Assembly (NCBI GenBank): GCA_009926305.1
Contig: RFPC01000010.1
Coordinates: 1-46,888 of the forward strand
Source of the DNA: a bacterium
GTDB taxonomy: Bacteria > Bdellovibrionota_C > UBA2361 > RFPC01
Length of the DNA: 46,888 nt
Direction of reading: 5' to 3'
Part shown: piece by piece, positions 25,750 through 34,906 of the stretch
Layout of the letters: each line of letters starts with the position of its first letter
Numbering within the stretch: the stretch's first letter is position 1
Translations under genes and position numbers: made by a program
Notes under the pieces: model-generated
Database searches by the model: none
The model's input: the letters and a program-made list of their open reading frames with translations, nothing else
What the model was told of the DNA's origin: nothing

Positions 25750-27786
25750 TTAATTTCTCTGACTCTTTTTTAGTATCGTTAGCGCACTAAGCAGCTCTGA
25801 TACAGACCAAAGTTGCGATATGCATCCTCTAGGACGATGCGGAGAGTCTCCATCAAAAATCTCACCAATCGTTCCGATACCATATTTTTTTACCTGCTCT
25901 TCAAATCCAAAGACTACGGCAATCGCTCTTTGAATCATGTCATCCGTTCCGTATCGCACAACGGCACGTGCGTATGCTCCTAGGAGCCATGGCCAGACAG
26001 TGCCCTGGTGATACGCATGATCGCGGCTCGGCACGTCTCCTTCATACCGCCCGCAGTAGTCCAGCCCACTTCTTGAAAGAGTCCTTAATCCAACTGGCGT
26101 AACAAGCTCTCGTTCAACGAGTCGAAGTACACTCTTCGCTTTATCATCAGGCAAAAGAGGAAGCGGTAGTGCAATGGAGAAGATTTGATTTGGCCGAATT
26201 GCTAAATCCTGCTCGCCCTCCTCAGAGACAACGTCAAAGAGTCCGCCTTCATCTTCATTCCAGAATACCGATTGATAAACACTTACAAGATGAAACGCCC
26301 TCTCTCTTAGTGCATCCGCTTCCTCTCCTTGACCTAGCTTTCTCAGCACTTCAGAGAAACACCACAATGCATTGATCCATAAAGCATTAATCTCAACTGG
26401 CTTCCCATGACGAGGAGTAATGGCACGGCCATCTACACGAGCATCCATCCAGGTGACTTGCTCCTCTCCAGCTCCAGCTGCAATAAGACCATCTACACAC
26501 GCATGTATATGGAAATGTGTTCCTCTACTGAACGCCTCTATAATCTTTCTTGCAGTCGGTAGAAAGACTTCGGTAATGAATGCTTGTTCTTTCTCAAAGA
26601 CCTGCTCCAAGAGATAAAAGCCATTCACGACAAACCACAGGGAAGCATCAACGGAGTTATACTCAGCTTCGCCATCACTGTCGGAGAACCGATTCGGCAC
26701 TAGCCCCTCTTTTACGTAGACTGAAAAGGTATGAAGGATCTCTTTTATAACTTCGAAAGATTCCGTGGCAAGAAGAACACCGGGAAGGGAGATAAGCGCG
26801 TCTCTTCCCCAGTCTCCAAACCAGTGATATCCCGCTATAAGCGAATATTGACTTTCAGGATGCTCATGGGACTCACGGCGTCTGATGAGAAAGCTTTGTG
26901 CCGCTTTAGACAAATAAAACTCTAAGGAAGAACTGCTCCGCACGGCAAGAGCCGTAGAGCGATCTCTTCGCCTTGCCTCCTCATCTGCCCAAAGCTGCAT
27001 AATTTCATCTCTACCGATCTCACGGCATCCAGGTTCTGCTGATACGGCAAGAAAGATCGTCTCATTCTCCCGAACTGGAAGCGCAAAGACACCAGGACGA
27101 AAGAGATCCTCCTCAGCCTCATGTCCACGTTTATCTTCTTGCTCATAGTATAGGCGGTAAAACCAGTCAGGCTCTGATCGAAAAGCTGCACCTGGTACTG
27201 ATAACGCAAATGTGTGCACGCCCGTATCATCGGAGATAAACACGGACTCACCTTCCCTGCGATACGTAGGACGAGATACTGCCGAGCTGTTGATTGTCTC
27301 ATGAAAAAAGCGATTTGCTACAAATGGCTCAAGAAGAAGCTCTCCCGGAAACACGAGACCTTTTAGGCGATATCGAATTAAAAGAGTATTTTCACCCTCT
27401 AACATCATGAGTGATTTTTCTACTCGTCCTATGCGAGCTGAGGATTTATTGCTTAGACTCCACTCAATTTGAGGACAGAGCCCTTGCGAAAAGCTCTCTA
27501 GATATCGACTTCCATCAGGCAGTATCACATCTCGATACCTTCGAACTCCGAGCTCAATTCGTTCGCCATCTTCGAAAACAAACGTCTCATCTAGCCGACT
27601 CAAGAGCACATGGCGTGCAAGCGAATCCGTGCTCGAAGCGACGAAGAGTCCGTGGTACCGTCTCGTGTTTTCTCCCGATACGGTGCTACTTGCATATCCA
27701 CCAAGTCCATTAACGTCAATCCACTCCGAGCTTTCAGAATCTCGCAAATGCTCATGAGAAAGGGTAAGCACCGGTGGTTCGCGCAT
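25750..27786 (-). CDS. Glycogen-debranching enzyme (amylo-alpha-1,6-glucosidase type)
   Basis: This 678-residue cytoplasmic enzyme removes branch points from glycogen or starch-like glucans. An N-terminal beta-sandwich domain (SEWIDVNGLGGYASSTVSG, RRYHGLFVAS) is followed by an (alpha/alpha)6 barrel with WFGDWGRDALISLPG, NSVDASLWFVVNGFY, VTWMDARVDG, GKPVEINALWINALW and AYHQGTVWPWLLGAY, all typical of archaeal/bacterial GDE proteins. The acidic residues in WGRDA and TWMDAR are the likely catalytic region. The length is normal for this type. It overlaps the YpdA-like gene by one base (TAATG), so it is translated with it at the end of the oxidase operon. No glycogen synthase or branching enzyme is nearby. 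Confidence 0.9.
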   Translation of the reverse strand: MREPPVLTLSHEHLRDSESSEWIDVNGLGGYASSTVSGENTRRYHGLFVASSTDSLARHVLLSRLDETFVFEDGERIELGVRRYRDVILPDGSRYLESFSQGLCPQIEWSLSNKSSARIGRVEKSLMMLEGENTLLIRYRLKGLVFPGELLLEPFVANRFFHETINSSAVSRPTYRREGESVFISDDTGVHTFALSVPGAAFRSEPDWFYRLYYEQEDKRGHEAEEDLFRPGVFALPVRENETIFLAVSAEPGCREIGRDEIMQLWADEEARRRDRSTALAVRSSSSLEFYLSKAAQSFLIRRRESHEHPESQYSLIAGYHWFGDWGRDALISLPGVLLATESFEVIKEILHTFSVYVKEGLVPNRFSDSDGEAEYNSVDASLWFVVNGFYLLEQVFEKEQAFITEVFLPTARKIIEAFSRGTHFHIHACVDGLIAAGAGEEQVTWMDARVDGRAITPRHGKPVEINALWINALWCFSEVLRKLGQGEEADALRERAFHLVSVYQSVFWNEDEGGLFDVVSEEGEQDLAIRPNQIFSIALPLPLLPDDKAKSVLRLVERELVTPVGLRTLSRSGLDYCGRYEGDVPSRDHAYHQGTVWPWLLGAYARAVVRYGTDDMIQRAIAVVFGFEEQVKKYGIGTIGEIFDGDSPHRPRGCISQLWSVSELLSALTILKKSQRN

Positions 27787-28865
27787 TAATTCTCCAGAAA
27801 CTCTGGATCGATATCCCGCCCAGAATACAGCGGCTTTTGACCACTGATTGCTTGTACTACTCGCTCAACATGAACATGACTTGTCTCGATAAACTCCTTA
27901 ACACCTCCGGTCTGTGTCCCAGCAATAGCGGTTCCAATTACAAACACATCGGCAATAGATGACTCCATGGTTTTCTGATTGAGCACTGGTCTTTTCTCTT
28001 CTCCTTCCACGGTCAACCCTAAGGATTCAAACAGACCTTTCTCCTGCTCATATCCCGTTAATAAAAGCACTCGCTCCGCCCTCTGGCGAAAGACCTCACC
28101 TTGTCCTTCTCGGGCTACAGACGAATGAAGCACAACGTCTTCTGGGTAAATCTCTTGGAGATGAGTCTCGAGATAGACTGTAATCTTCTTCTGTCGAATC
28201 AAATATAACAGCTCGGGATAGAGCCAATACTTAATTCGCTTTTGATCAAACTCTTTTCCTCGATATACGAGAGTCACATGCGCACCAACTCGCTCAAGGC
28301 GAATGGCTGCTTCAATGGCGCTATTCTTCCCTCCAACGATCACAACCTCTTGGTGGAAGTACGAATGCGGCTCCTCCAGATAGTGACTCACATGCGGCAG
28401 TACCTCCCCTGGAACATTCAGGAGTCGAGGATGGTGCATGTCTCCAATTGCTAAGATTATTTTCTTTGCCTTAACTATGCGCTCTACTCCTGCCGATCGG
28501 ACTAGTGCCTCAAAGAAGCTACCACTTCTTTCAACCCTAAGAACTTCCGTCTGAAGATTGATCCTCAGTTGAAACTGCGTCACGAGTGATCGCAAGTAGA
28601 GTAGGTACTCCTCGCGAGTTGCTTTTGCCTGATTTGCCGTATACAGGGGAACGCCGGCCAGAGCGATCCGATCCGAGGAAGAAAAGAATGTCGTCCCTGG
28701 TGCATACCATTCGATAGTTGCAGCTAGACTGCCCCTTTCTACATGATAAAAGTCTACAGCAGCTTCCTTAAGCGCAATTGCACATTCAATTCCGATAGGC
28801 CCCGCACCAACTAACAACACGTCGCACTGTATCGGCATGTTATGCGACGACGGGCCTCCAGTCAT
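27786..28865 (-). CDS. YpdA-like FAD-dependent pyridine nucleotide-disulfide oxidoreductase
   Basis: This 359-residue flavoprotein of the thioredoxin-reductase fold has a first dinucleotide motif VLLVGAGPIGIECAIALKEA (FAD) near residue 16, a second VVIVGGKNSAIEAAIRL (NADPH) near residue 174, and ADVFVIGTAIAG near the end. The pattern FFSSSDRIALAGVPL is typical of the YpdA group, whose Firmicutes members reduce bacillithiol disulfide. The cysteine of the first motif in those enzymes (GPCG) is Ile here (GPIG), so bacillithiol reduction is unlikely and the substrate is unknown. AGGAGAG precedes the ATG. It starts eight bases after the cytochrome oxidase subunit IV gene and so belongs to that operon. 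Confidence 0.8.
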   Translation of the reverse strand: MTGGPSSHNMPIQCDVLLVGAGPIGIECAIALKEAAVDFYHVERGSLAATIEWYAPGTTFFSSSDRIALAGVPLYTANQAKATREEYLLYLRSLVTQFQLRINLQTEVLRVERSGSFFEALVRSAGVERIVKAKKIILAIGDMHHPRLLNVPGEVLPHVSHYLEEPHSYFHQEVVIVGGKNSAIEAAIRLERVGAHVTLVYRGKEFDQKRIKYWLYPELLYLIRQKKITVYLETHLQEIYPEDVVLHSSVAREGQGEVFRQRAERVLLLTGYEQEKGLFESLGLTVEGEEKRPVLNQKTMESSIADVFVIGTAIAGTQTGGVKEFIETSHVHVERVVQAISGQKPLYSGRDIDPEFLEN

Positions 28866-28872
28866 GACTCTC

Positions 28873-29247
28873 CTAAATTTGCTGGAGCTGCTCGGCCAAC
28901 GGATCGTTCACTTCTACTGGTTGATCCGCTCGACGAAATGGATTGTCGAGGAAAATTAGCCCCATCATCAGGACAAGAAGCATGATGGGGAAAAAGGCAT
29001 AGAGCCAAGTTGTCTTGTCTTCAAACTTCAGGTGCATAAAATAAAGCGCAACGATTGAAGCTTTTACGGATGCTATCACCATCGCTATTGCTATGTTCAG
29101 GTTCCCAAAGTCCATACTCGGAGCTTTAGCAACCCAGACGGTTATTACCGTTAGAACAAGAAGTCCAATTAAAACATTGCGGTAAATAGCAAACGGGACA
29201 ATGTGTCCGAGCTCGCCGTGGTGATCTTCGTGGGAATGACTACTCAT
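28873..29247 (-). CDS. coxD: Cytochrome c oxidase subunit IV family protein
   Basis: This 124-residue protein has three hydrophobic segments (residues about 22-42, 52-73, 80-101), the layout of the small CoxD/CyoD-type subunit that helps assemble the oxidase. The central helix carries IAIAMVIASVKASIVALYFMHLKFE, a hallmark of this family (the K-A-x-x-V-x-x-x-FMHL motif). Its N-terminus is His-rich (SSHSHEDHHGE), which may bind metal. It sits after subunit III with about 30 bases between and has an AGGAGTTTAGAG site. The assignment is secure by position and motif. Confidence 0.88.
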   Translation of the reverse strand: MSSHSHEDHHGELGHIVPFAIYRNVLIGLLVLTVITVWVAKAPSMDFGNLNIAIAMVIASVKASIVALYFMHLKFEDKTTWLYAFFPIMLLVLMMGLIFLDNPFRRADQPVEVNDPLAEQLQQI

Positions 29248-29277
29248 AACTCTAAACTCCTCTTATCAACGGGCTTC

Positions 29278-30054
29278 TTAGTCAACGAGATATAGAAGCG
29301 GAAACAGATAAATCCAGATGAGGTCAACGAGGTGCCAGTACAAGGCTCCCAGCTCGACCGGGGTATAGTATTTTTCAGAGAATCGATTTCTGCTGGCATG
29401 GAAGCATACCCATGACAGGAGTAGCATACCAATAATAACGTGAAGCGCATGAAGACCTGTCATGCAGTAGTAGAGTCCAAAATACATTTTATATTTCGAG
29501 CTCACCAACATCTCCCGCTGTCCCTCCGAGAGTCCAGAAGTATCTTTTGGCCAACAGTATTCAAGGTGATGTCCCCCTTCCGCAACATCTGCTCCGCCGC
29601 CGTGACCTTCACTGCCATGTAAAGCTCCAGCTTCGACTACTGGACACTCAACTCCAGGAAAAAGCCCAATGTGATACTTGTGGCTATATTCAAAATACTT
29701 CACAACAAGAAAAATCCCTCCACACATAACGGTGAAGAGTAAGAGATGCTTTACACGCTTGTTATTCCCTCGCTGAGCAGCGTCTACAGCAAGTGCGGCC
29801 GTGAAGCTGCTGAGGATCAGTACCGCCGTATTGAGCGCGCCAAGCTTCCAATCAAGATTCAGACTCGCATCATGAAACTCGCCCAAATAGGCCCATCGAT
29901 ACAGGGCAAACGCGGTAAATAAAACACTAAAAAGCAATATCTCGGTTGCAAGGAACAGCCACATTCCGAGCTTTGCCCCGTGATACGCATTTGTTGGCGT
30001 CCAGTGATGGGGATGTGGCGGTTCCCCTGGAATTGTTTGTGCTACTGATGTCAT
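29278..30054 (-). CDS. coxC: Cytochrome c oxidase subunit III
   Basis: This 258-residue membrane protein has about seven helices, with HHWTPTNAYHGAKLGMWLFLATEILLF near the start, YKMYFGLYYCMTGLHALHVIIGM in the middle and GALYWHLVDLIWIYLFPLLYL at the end. These are standard CoxC/CtaE features, including the Glu of LATEI. A 30-residue Gly- and His-rich loop (GSEGHGGGADVAEGGHHLEY) is inserted between helices, longer than usual. It is part of the run coxB-coxA-coxC-coxD. An AGGAGACC-type site precedes the ATG. Subunit III stabilises the core and the proton uptake path. Confidence 0.93.
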   Translation of the reverse strand: MTSVAQTIPGEPPHPHHWTPTNAYHGAKLGMWLFLATEILLFSVLFTAFALYRWAYLGEFHDASLNLDWKLGALNTAVLILSSFTAALAVDAAQRGNNKRVKHLLLFTVMCGGIFLVVKYFEYSHKYHIGLFPGVECPVVEAGALHGSEGHGGGADVAEGGHHLEYCWPKDTSGLSEGQREMLVSSKYKMYFGLYYCMTGLHALHVIIGMLLLSWVCFHASRNRFSEKYYTPVELGALYWHLVDLIWIYLFPLLYLVD

Positions 30055-30110
30055 GGTCTCCTATCCCTTCATTCTGAAATTTTCGTCAGAGCATTCGCTC
30101 AACTCTTATC

Positions 30111-31733
30111 TTAATGCCCCCCACCCTCTACTGGCGTTCCGTAAGCGTAAGGATAATCTGTGACGGAAGGCGTCTCTTCAAAGTTTTCATGAATCGGTGG
30201 CGACTGAGTGTTCCACTCAAGCGAGAGCGAATTGTATGGATTAGCAGGGGCTTGCTTCTTACTAAATATCCAAGCACCTAACAGGTTTAAAAGAGCGAAT
30301 GTATATCCAAACCCATTTACAACAGCACCATAGGAAGAGAGTCGGTGAAGACCTTCAAATTCGGGAAGGTAATCGAAGTATCTGCGTGGCATCCCTTCCA
30401 TCCCAAGAACAAATTGAGGAAGAAAGGTGAGGTTAAAACCAACGAACACGAGAACAAAAGCGATCTTCGCTAGTGGCTCATTATACATCTTCCCTGTCAT
30501 TTTCGGGAACCAGAAGTGAAGCGCTGCAATGAGTCCAATTACAGCTCCACCCTGTATCGTATAGTGAAAGTGCGCGACAACAAAATAAGTATCGTGATAG
30601 AACACATCAACGGCGAGAGTGGCGAGGTAGATTCCTGTTGTCCCTGCTATCATGAACAAGAAGACAAACCCCATCGCATATAACATCGGGGTATCAAAAG
30701 AGATGGATCCCTTATACATCGTGCTCACCCAGTTAAAGACCTTAATCGCCGTAGGTATTGCCACACCGAAGGTAATTACTGAGAAGTAAATAGCGGAAGT
30801 GTCAGAAATCCCAGCAACGAGCATGTGGTGCGCCCAAACGAGGAAGCCAACAAGCGCAATTGCAACAGATGCATAGCAGACCATTTTGTAACCAAATAGC
30901 GGCTTTCTCGAAAAAACAGGGATAATTTCTCCAACCACACCAAAAGCAGGTAGCACCATAATGTAAACAACCGGATGGGAGTAGAACCAGAAGAGGTGCT
31001 CAAACAATACAGGATCTCCCCCCATTGCAGGATTAAAAATTCCCACTCCGAGCCACCGCTCCACTATGAGAAGAAGTAGAGTCATCCCAATAACTGGCGT
31101 AGCTAATGTTTGAATCACGGCAGTTGCGTACAGTCCCCAAACAAAAACGGGCAAACGGTCCCATGTCATCCCAGGGCATCGCAACCGGTGAACCGTTACA
31201 ACAAAATTTAACCCAGTGAGAATCGAAGAGAACCCGAGGACAAAAGCCGCCCCGGTCATGAGTATTACAGCTGACTGAGTCTGCATGCTGTAAGGGGCAT
31301 AAAAAGTCCATCCTGTATCAATCGGGTTCAAGAGCGCATAGAGCGCCATGAATGCACCAACCACATAGATGTAGAAGCTAAGGAGATTGAGCCGCGGAAA
31401 TGCAACGTCCTTCGCTCCAATCATAAGAGGCAATAGAAAGTTCCCCATGGTGGCAGGAATTCCTGGAACGATAAAAAGGAAAATCATGATTGCCCCGTGC
31501 AGGGTAAAGAGCACATTGTACTGTTCAGGGCTTAAGAAGTCGGCGCCAGAGCTCGCAAGCTCCATCCGCATCGTTAGTGCGGCAAGACCTCCTACAATAA
31601 AGAACCCCGTAATCGTAAAGAGGTACATGAGCCCTATTCGCTTGTGATCGACCGTGCTCAACCACGACCATAGGGTAGTCTCATGGTTCAAGTAGTTTTT
31701 GTTGTTGTGCGCTACATCACTATGAACAGTCAT
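30111..31733 (-). CDS. coxA: Cytochrome c oxidase subunit I (caa3-type, A2-like proton channel)
   Basis: This 540-residue, twelve-helix subunit reduces oxygen at the heme a3-CuB centre and pumps protons. Heme ligands are H79 (FTLHGAIMIF) and the two His of YFVVAHFHYT. The CuB His and cross-linked Tyr are in YSHPVVYIMVLP (251-262). The usual HPEVY Glu is replaced: Tyr251-Ser252 before HPVVY is the A2-type signature, as in Rhodothermus caa3. The K-channel Lys is present in PTAIKVFNW. It is preceded by AAGGAGTAACTACGA and sits between subunits II and III. The electron donor is probably the cytochrome c domains of subunit II or a soluble cytochrome c. Confidence 0.95.
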   Translation of the reverse strand: MTVHSDVAHNNKNYLNHETTLWSWLSTVDHKRIGLMYLFTITGFFIVGGLAALTMRMELASSGADFLSPEQYNVLFTLHGAIMIFLFIVPGIPATMGNFLLPLMIGAKDVAFPRLNLLSFYIYVVGAFMALYALLNPIDTGWTFYAPYSMQTQSAVILMTGAAFVLGFSSILTGLNFVVTVHRLRCPGMTWDRLPVFVWGLYATAVIQTLATPVIGMTLLLLIVERWLGVGIFNPAMGGDPVLFEHLFWFYSHPVVYIMVLPAFGVVGEIIPVFSRKPLFGYKMVCYASVAIALVGFLVWAHHMLVAGISDTSAIYFSVITFGVAIPTAIKVFNWVSTMYKGSISFDTPMLYAMGFVFLFMIAGTTGIYLATLAVDVFYHDTYFVVAHFHYTIQGGAVIGLIAALHFWFPKMTGKMYNEPLAKIAFVLVFVGFNLTFLPQFVLGMEGMPRRYFDYLPEFEGLHRLSSYGAVVNGFGYTFALLNLLGAWIFSKKQAPANPYNSLSLEWNTQSPPIHENFEETPSVTDYPYAYGTPVEGGGH

Positions 31734-31760
31734 TCGTAGTTACTCCTTACAATCTCTCAA

Positions 31761-33089
31761 CTAGTTCTGCTTTGAGCGAATAAACTCGACTATTGCCTCA
31801 AGATCCTCATCCGAGAGTTGATCTCGATAATTTTGTGGCATCAGATTCGGTTGATAGCCCGCGACAATATTTCCATTCGGATTCAATATAGAGCTCTTTA
31901 TGTACTCCGCATCCGCTGCTCCTGAGGTTCCATCGACGAACTCCCGATTTTTTCCATACAGCCCCTTAAAGGTCGGTCCAACAAGATTAGAACCATCCAG
32001 ACTGTGACAGCCTATACACGCTTTCGTCTGATAGTGATATTCGCCGCGCTCAACAGGAGACATCTTTGCCAACTTTGCCTGCAAGTCCTCTCCTGAATCT
32101 CCCGTTGCCTCTTCGCTTTGTGCAGCACTCCCATCTTGCTTCCGGATGAATGCAATCAGGGCCTTAATCTCGCCATCCGATAACTGTCCTTCAAACGCCG
32201 GCATCAACCCAGCGGGATAGCCTGCTACTACTTTCTTATTGGGATAAAGAATAGATTCTCGAATATAATCCTCGATCGAAAACTCTCCTCCAAAGGACAT
32301 AGCGCTATCATCAGCAAACTTTCTCTCCTCTGATTCATACAACTTAAGAAAACTCGGCCCGACGAGTCGAGAGCCATTTAAACTATGGCAAGCGTTACAT
32401 CCCTTCTCTTCATATAGCTTACTCCCCAAAGTTGCGGGATCCATGGTCAGCTTGGCGAGATCCGCTGAACGGTCGTTCACCCATCGACCATATTCAGCCT
32501 CAGACACAACCCGTAGCTCAGCCAACATGCCAGAATGACTCGTTCCACAATACTCGGTACAAAATGTGTTATAACTGCCCGTTTTTACCGGAGTGAAGAC
32601 TACCGACGTATAGCGCCCGGGAATTGCATCTTTTTTCACCCGCATTGCCGGGACGAAAAAACTGTGCAGCACATCTTTTGCCGTGATTACAACCTTAACG
32701 GGTCGATTCACAGGCACGACCAATTCGCCAACCGTCGACTTTCCGTTCTCGTACTGGAATTCCCACTTCCACTGACTCGCGGTTGCGTTCACAACAAGAG
32801 CTTCGCCCTCGCCTTCCCGCATATCTTGGAAGATCACAATTCCGTAGTAAGCCACCCAAATACAGATCAAGGTTGGAACAACTGTCCATATCACCTCGAG
32901 AAAGTTATTCCCTTCAATTCGAGGTGTCTCATGGTCTTTCCCGTCTCGCTTTCGATAACGAACCGCGAAATAGAGCATTGCTCCACAGACAGCGACGGTA
33001 AAAAGCACAGAAAGATCTGTAATCCAGTGATGCAGCCAATCAACTCTTGGTGCTATCTTTGACCCTTGCTCAGGCAAATATCGAAACAT
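31761..33089 (-). CDS. coxB: Cytochrome c oxidase subunit II with two fused cytochrome c domains
   Basis: This 442-residue protein has two N-terminal membrane helices (about 22-43 and 64-87), then a cupredoxin domain with the CuA ligands H142, C177, E179 (backbone), C181, H185 and M188 (FCTEYCGTSHSGM). Two CXXCH cytochrome c domains follow, with hemes at C231-H235 and C358-H362 and likely Met ligands in GLMPAFE and NLMPQNY. The usual caa3 subunit II has one cytochrome domain. A second makes it a built-in two-heme electron wire, seen in some Deltaproteobacteria. The two domains are similar to each other, so a duplication is likely. It is the first oxidase subunit gene after SCO. Confidence 0.95.
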   Translation of the reverse strand: MFRYLPEQGSKIAPRVDWLHHWITDLSVLFTVAVCGAMLYFAVRYRKRDGKDHETPRIEGNNFLEVIWTVVPTLICIWVAYYGIVIFQDMREGEGEALVVNATASQWKWEFQYENGKSTVGELVVPVNRPVKVVITAKDVLHSFFVPAMRVKKDAIPGRYTSVVFTPVKTGSYNTFCTEYCGTSHSGMLAELRVVSEAEYGRWVNDRSADLAKLTMDPATLGSKLYEEKGCNACHSLNGSRLVGPSFLKLYESEERKFADDSAMSFGGEFSIEDYIRESILYPNKKVVAGYPAGLMPAFEGQLSDGEIKALIAFIRKQDGSAAQSEEATGDSGEDLQAKLAKMSPVERGEYHYQTKACIGCHSLDGSNLVGPTFKGLYGKNREFVDGTSGAADAEYIKSSILNPNGNIVAGYQPNLMPQNYRDQLSDEDLEAIVEFIRSKQN

Positions 33090-33196
33090 AGTGATTCCTG
33101 TATTTGTTCCCTAATTCAATTCTTCCTAAAATCTTATTCTTCTCCCTTGAAGCGCCGCGCTAAGCCGGCATCTCAAGTCGTTCTTCACTCCCCAGA

Positions 33197-34186
33197 CTAC
33201 TTGCTTGGAGGGCTCTCTCGTTTTCGCAAAAACCCGAAAAATAGTACTAAGGCCAACAGCGTCATGCCAGCCCCCGTTCTTACGAATCCAAATGCCGCCC
33301 AGGTATACTTCCCTTGTAAATCATCAAACCGATAACAAAAAAGGAGCGCTCGATCGAGGAGAGTGCCAATCTTTCCCTGACTCGCTTCTACTAGGGCCAA
33401 CCTCACATCTCGGTATGGAAAGTTTATACCAGCCAAATGCTGAGAAATCATTCCCTGGGGTGATAAAAGAAAGATTGCGGCTACGTGCGCAAACTCACCC
33501 TCATCCTCCTTGTAATGAAAGCCTAAAGACTTCATGAGAGGAACAATGTTTTCTTCATCTCCAGACAGAAACCTCCATTCACCCTCATTCGCCTTTGTCG
33601 CATCAAAGACGAGCTTCCCTCGAAACTCAGAGGCTATTCGCTTAGCGGACTCTGGACCATCTTGAGGATTGAAACTCACCGTAACCACCCGATAATCCTC
33701 ACCAAGTGTAAGCGTTAGCGTGTTGAGTAGCTCGGTAACCCCGGTAAGCAGTAGTCCGCATAGCCGCGGGCAGTCATAGTATGCTGGAATGAGGATGTTT
33801 GGCTTTTCCGAGCTGAGAAACTCCCGAAGCGGAGCCCTGATACCATCCTCATCTACAAACTCCAGGGTGAGGTCTAATTCAGTGCCGTTGACAGTCGAAA
33901 GTCCTACCTCCTTAAGCTCCTTCCCTGGATCCTCAAGGGCATAGGCTCCGGGGAGAACGAGAAGCGTAACTGCCAAGAACATAGAGAAGAGGGGCCCAGA
34001 CCCCCGTCTTCCCCAAAGGATTCCTCGAACAAAAATTTTGTAAGATATTGATAAAAATTGACTTATTGCAGTTTGTGGCCCGCTGAATACGCCTCTATTC
34101 TGTATGAATGCTGCGAGAGAAGAAGAAGAGCCCTCTCTCCGGTGCAACCCCGACAAATGATTCCTCACCTCTCCTTCTTGTATCAT
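33197..34186 (-). CDS. SCO1/SenC-family copper chaperone
   Basis: This protein has a thioredoxin-like periplasmic domain with the copper-binding pair C139-x3-C143 (YYDCPRLCG) and the later His of EFAHVAAIF. That is the layout of SCO proteins that deliver Cu to the CuA site of subunit II. A hydrophobic segment (FSMFLAVTLLVLPGAYA) acts as signal or anchor, and a C-terminal membrane helix (GAGMTLLALVLFFGFLRKRE) is present. The start is uncertain: the full reading from 34186 adds 68 residues without a good ribosome-binding site, and the ATG at 33982 gives a minimal signal peptide lacking its basic region. Its place just upstream of coxB in the operon fits its assembly role. Confidence 0.88.
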   Translation of the reverse strand: MIQEGEVRNHLSGLHRREGSSSSLAAFIQNRGVFSGPQTAISQFLSISYKIFVRGILWGRRGSGPLFSMFLAVTLLVLPGAYALEDPGKELKEVGLSTVNGTELDLTLEFVDEDGIRAPLREFLSSEKPNILIPAYYDCPRLCGLLLTGVTELLNTLTLTLGEDYRVVTVSFNPQDGPESAKRIASEFRGKLVFDATKANEGEWRFLSGDEENIVPLMKSLGFHYKEDEGEFAHVAAIFLLSPQGMISQHLAGINFPYRDVRLALVEASQGKIGTLLDRALLFCYRFDDLQGKYTWAAFGFVRTGAGMTLLALVLFFGFLRKRESPPSK

Positions 34187-34457
34187 CCGTTTCTCATCCA
34201 GATTTGCTCGGTTAAACGTAAGTCCTCTAGGAGCTTAATAAACTTCTCCTTTCGGGTACAGCGTCCTGACTCTAAATATTCCCTGAATACGTGAGCGGCC
34301 TATCATAAAAGAGGGTGTTTAGAGCATAATCCATTTACTCGACATGCCAAACTTCTTATTATCTGTAAAAGGACTTTGTTAGCGAACCGTACTTTTAGTA
34401 GGAAAAGGCAGTTAGAGCTTACAAGAAAGAAGTCCTTCTGATGGAGGAAGCCGAGCG

Positions 34458-34874
34458 ATGGAAGATGTTTGGAAACAGTTTGAGGAAAATAAAATAACCC
34501 ACAGCGCCGCACACCACCTAACCGCGGTCAAGGAACTCCGAGAGTCACGTGGATATGCTCGAGTGACGGATGTAGCTCGGCTGCTCAATATTACTACTGG
34601 TAGCGCATCAACGAATTTGAAGAATCTTAAGTCAAAGGGATTCATCATCGAAGATGAAAACAGATTCTTGGAGCTGACTGACGAAGGACTCCAACTTGCT
34701 CAAGCTGTCCTAACTCGAAAAGAAATTTTCTTCAGATTTCTGGTCGATGTACTTGATGTGAATAATGATCAAGCTGAGATTGATGCTTGTAAGACTGAGC
34801 ACCTGATCAGCGCTGAAACAGCGTCAAAGCTCGAGAGGTTTGTACAGCAATATAAGTCAAAGAATGCAGCCTAA
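34458..34874 (+). CDS. DtxR/MntR-family metal-dependent transcriptional regulator
   Basis: This 138-residue protein has an N-terminal winged helix (AAHHLTAVKELRE, YARVTDVARLLNITTGSASTNLKNLKSKGFI, RFLELTDEGLQLA) followed by the dimerisation and metal-binding part (EIDACKTEHLISAETASKLERF), with the Cys, Glu and His that bind Mn or Fe in DtxR, IdeR and MntR. No SH3-like C-terminal domain is present, as in MntR. GGAGGA lies before the ATG. It runs opposite to SCO, next to the copper-handling oxidase genes, and 32 bases upstream of yqeY. The metal sensed (Mn2+, Fe2+ or other) is not determinable. It may also autoregulate, but no operator was recognised. Confidence 0.85.
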   Translation: MEDVWKQFEENKITHSAAHHLTAVKELRESRGYARVTDVARLLNITTGSASTNLKNLKSKGFIIEDENRFLELTDEGLQLAQAVLTRKEIFFRFLVDVLDVNNDQAEIDACKTEHLISAETASKLERFVQQYKSKNAA

Positions 34875-34906
34875 AGAATGTAGGTGCAAGCAAGAGGGAT
34901 AACGGT

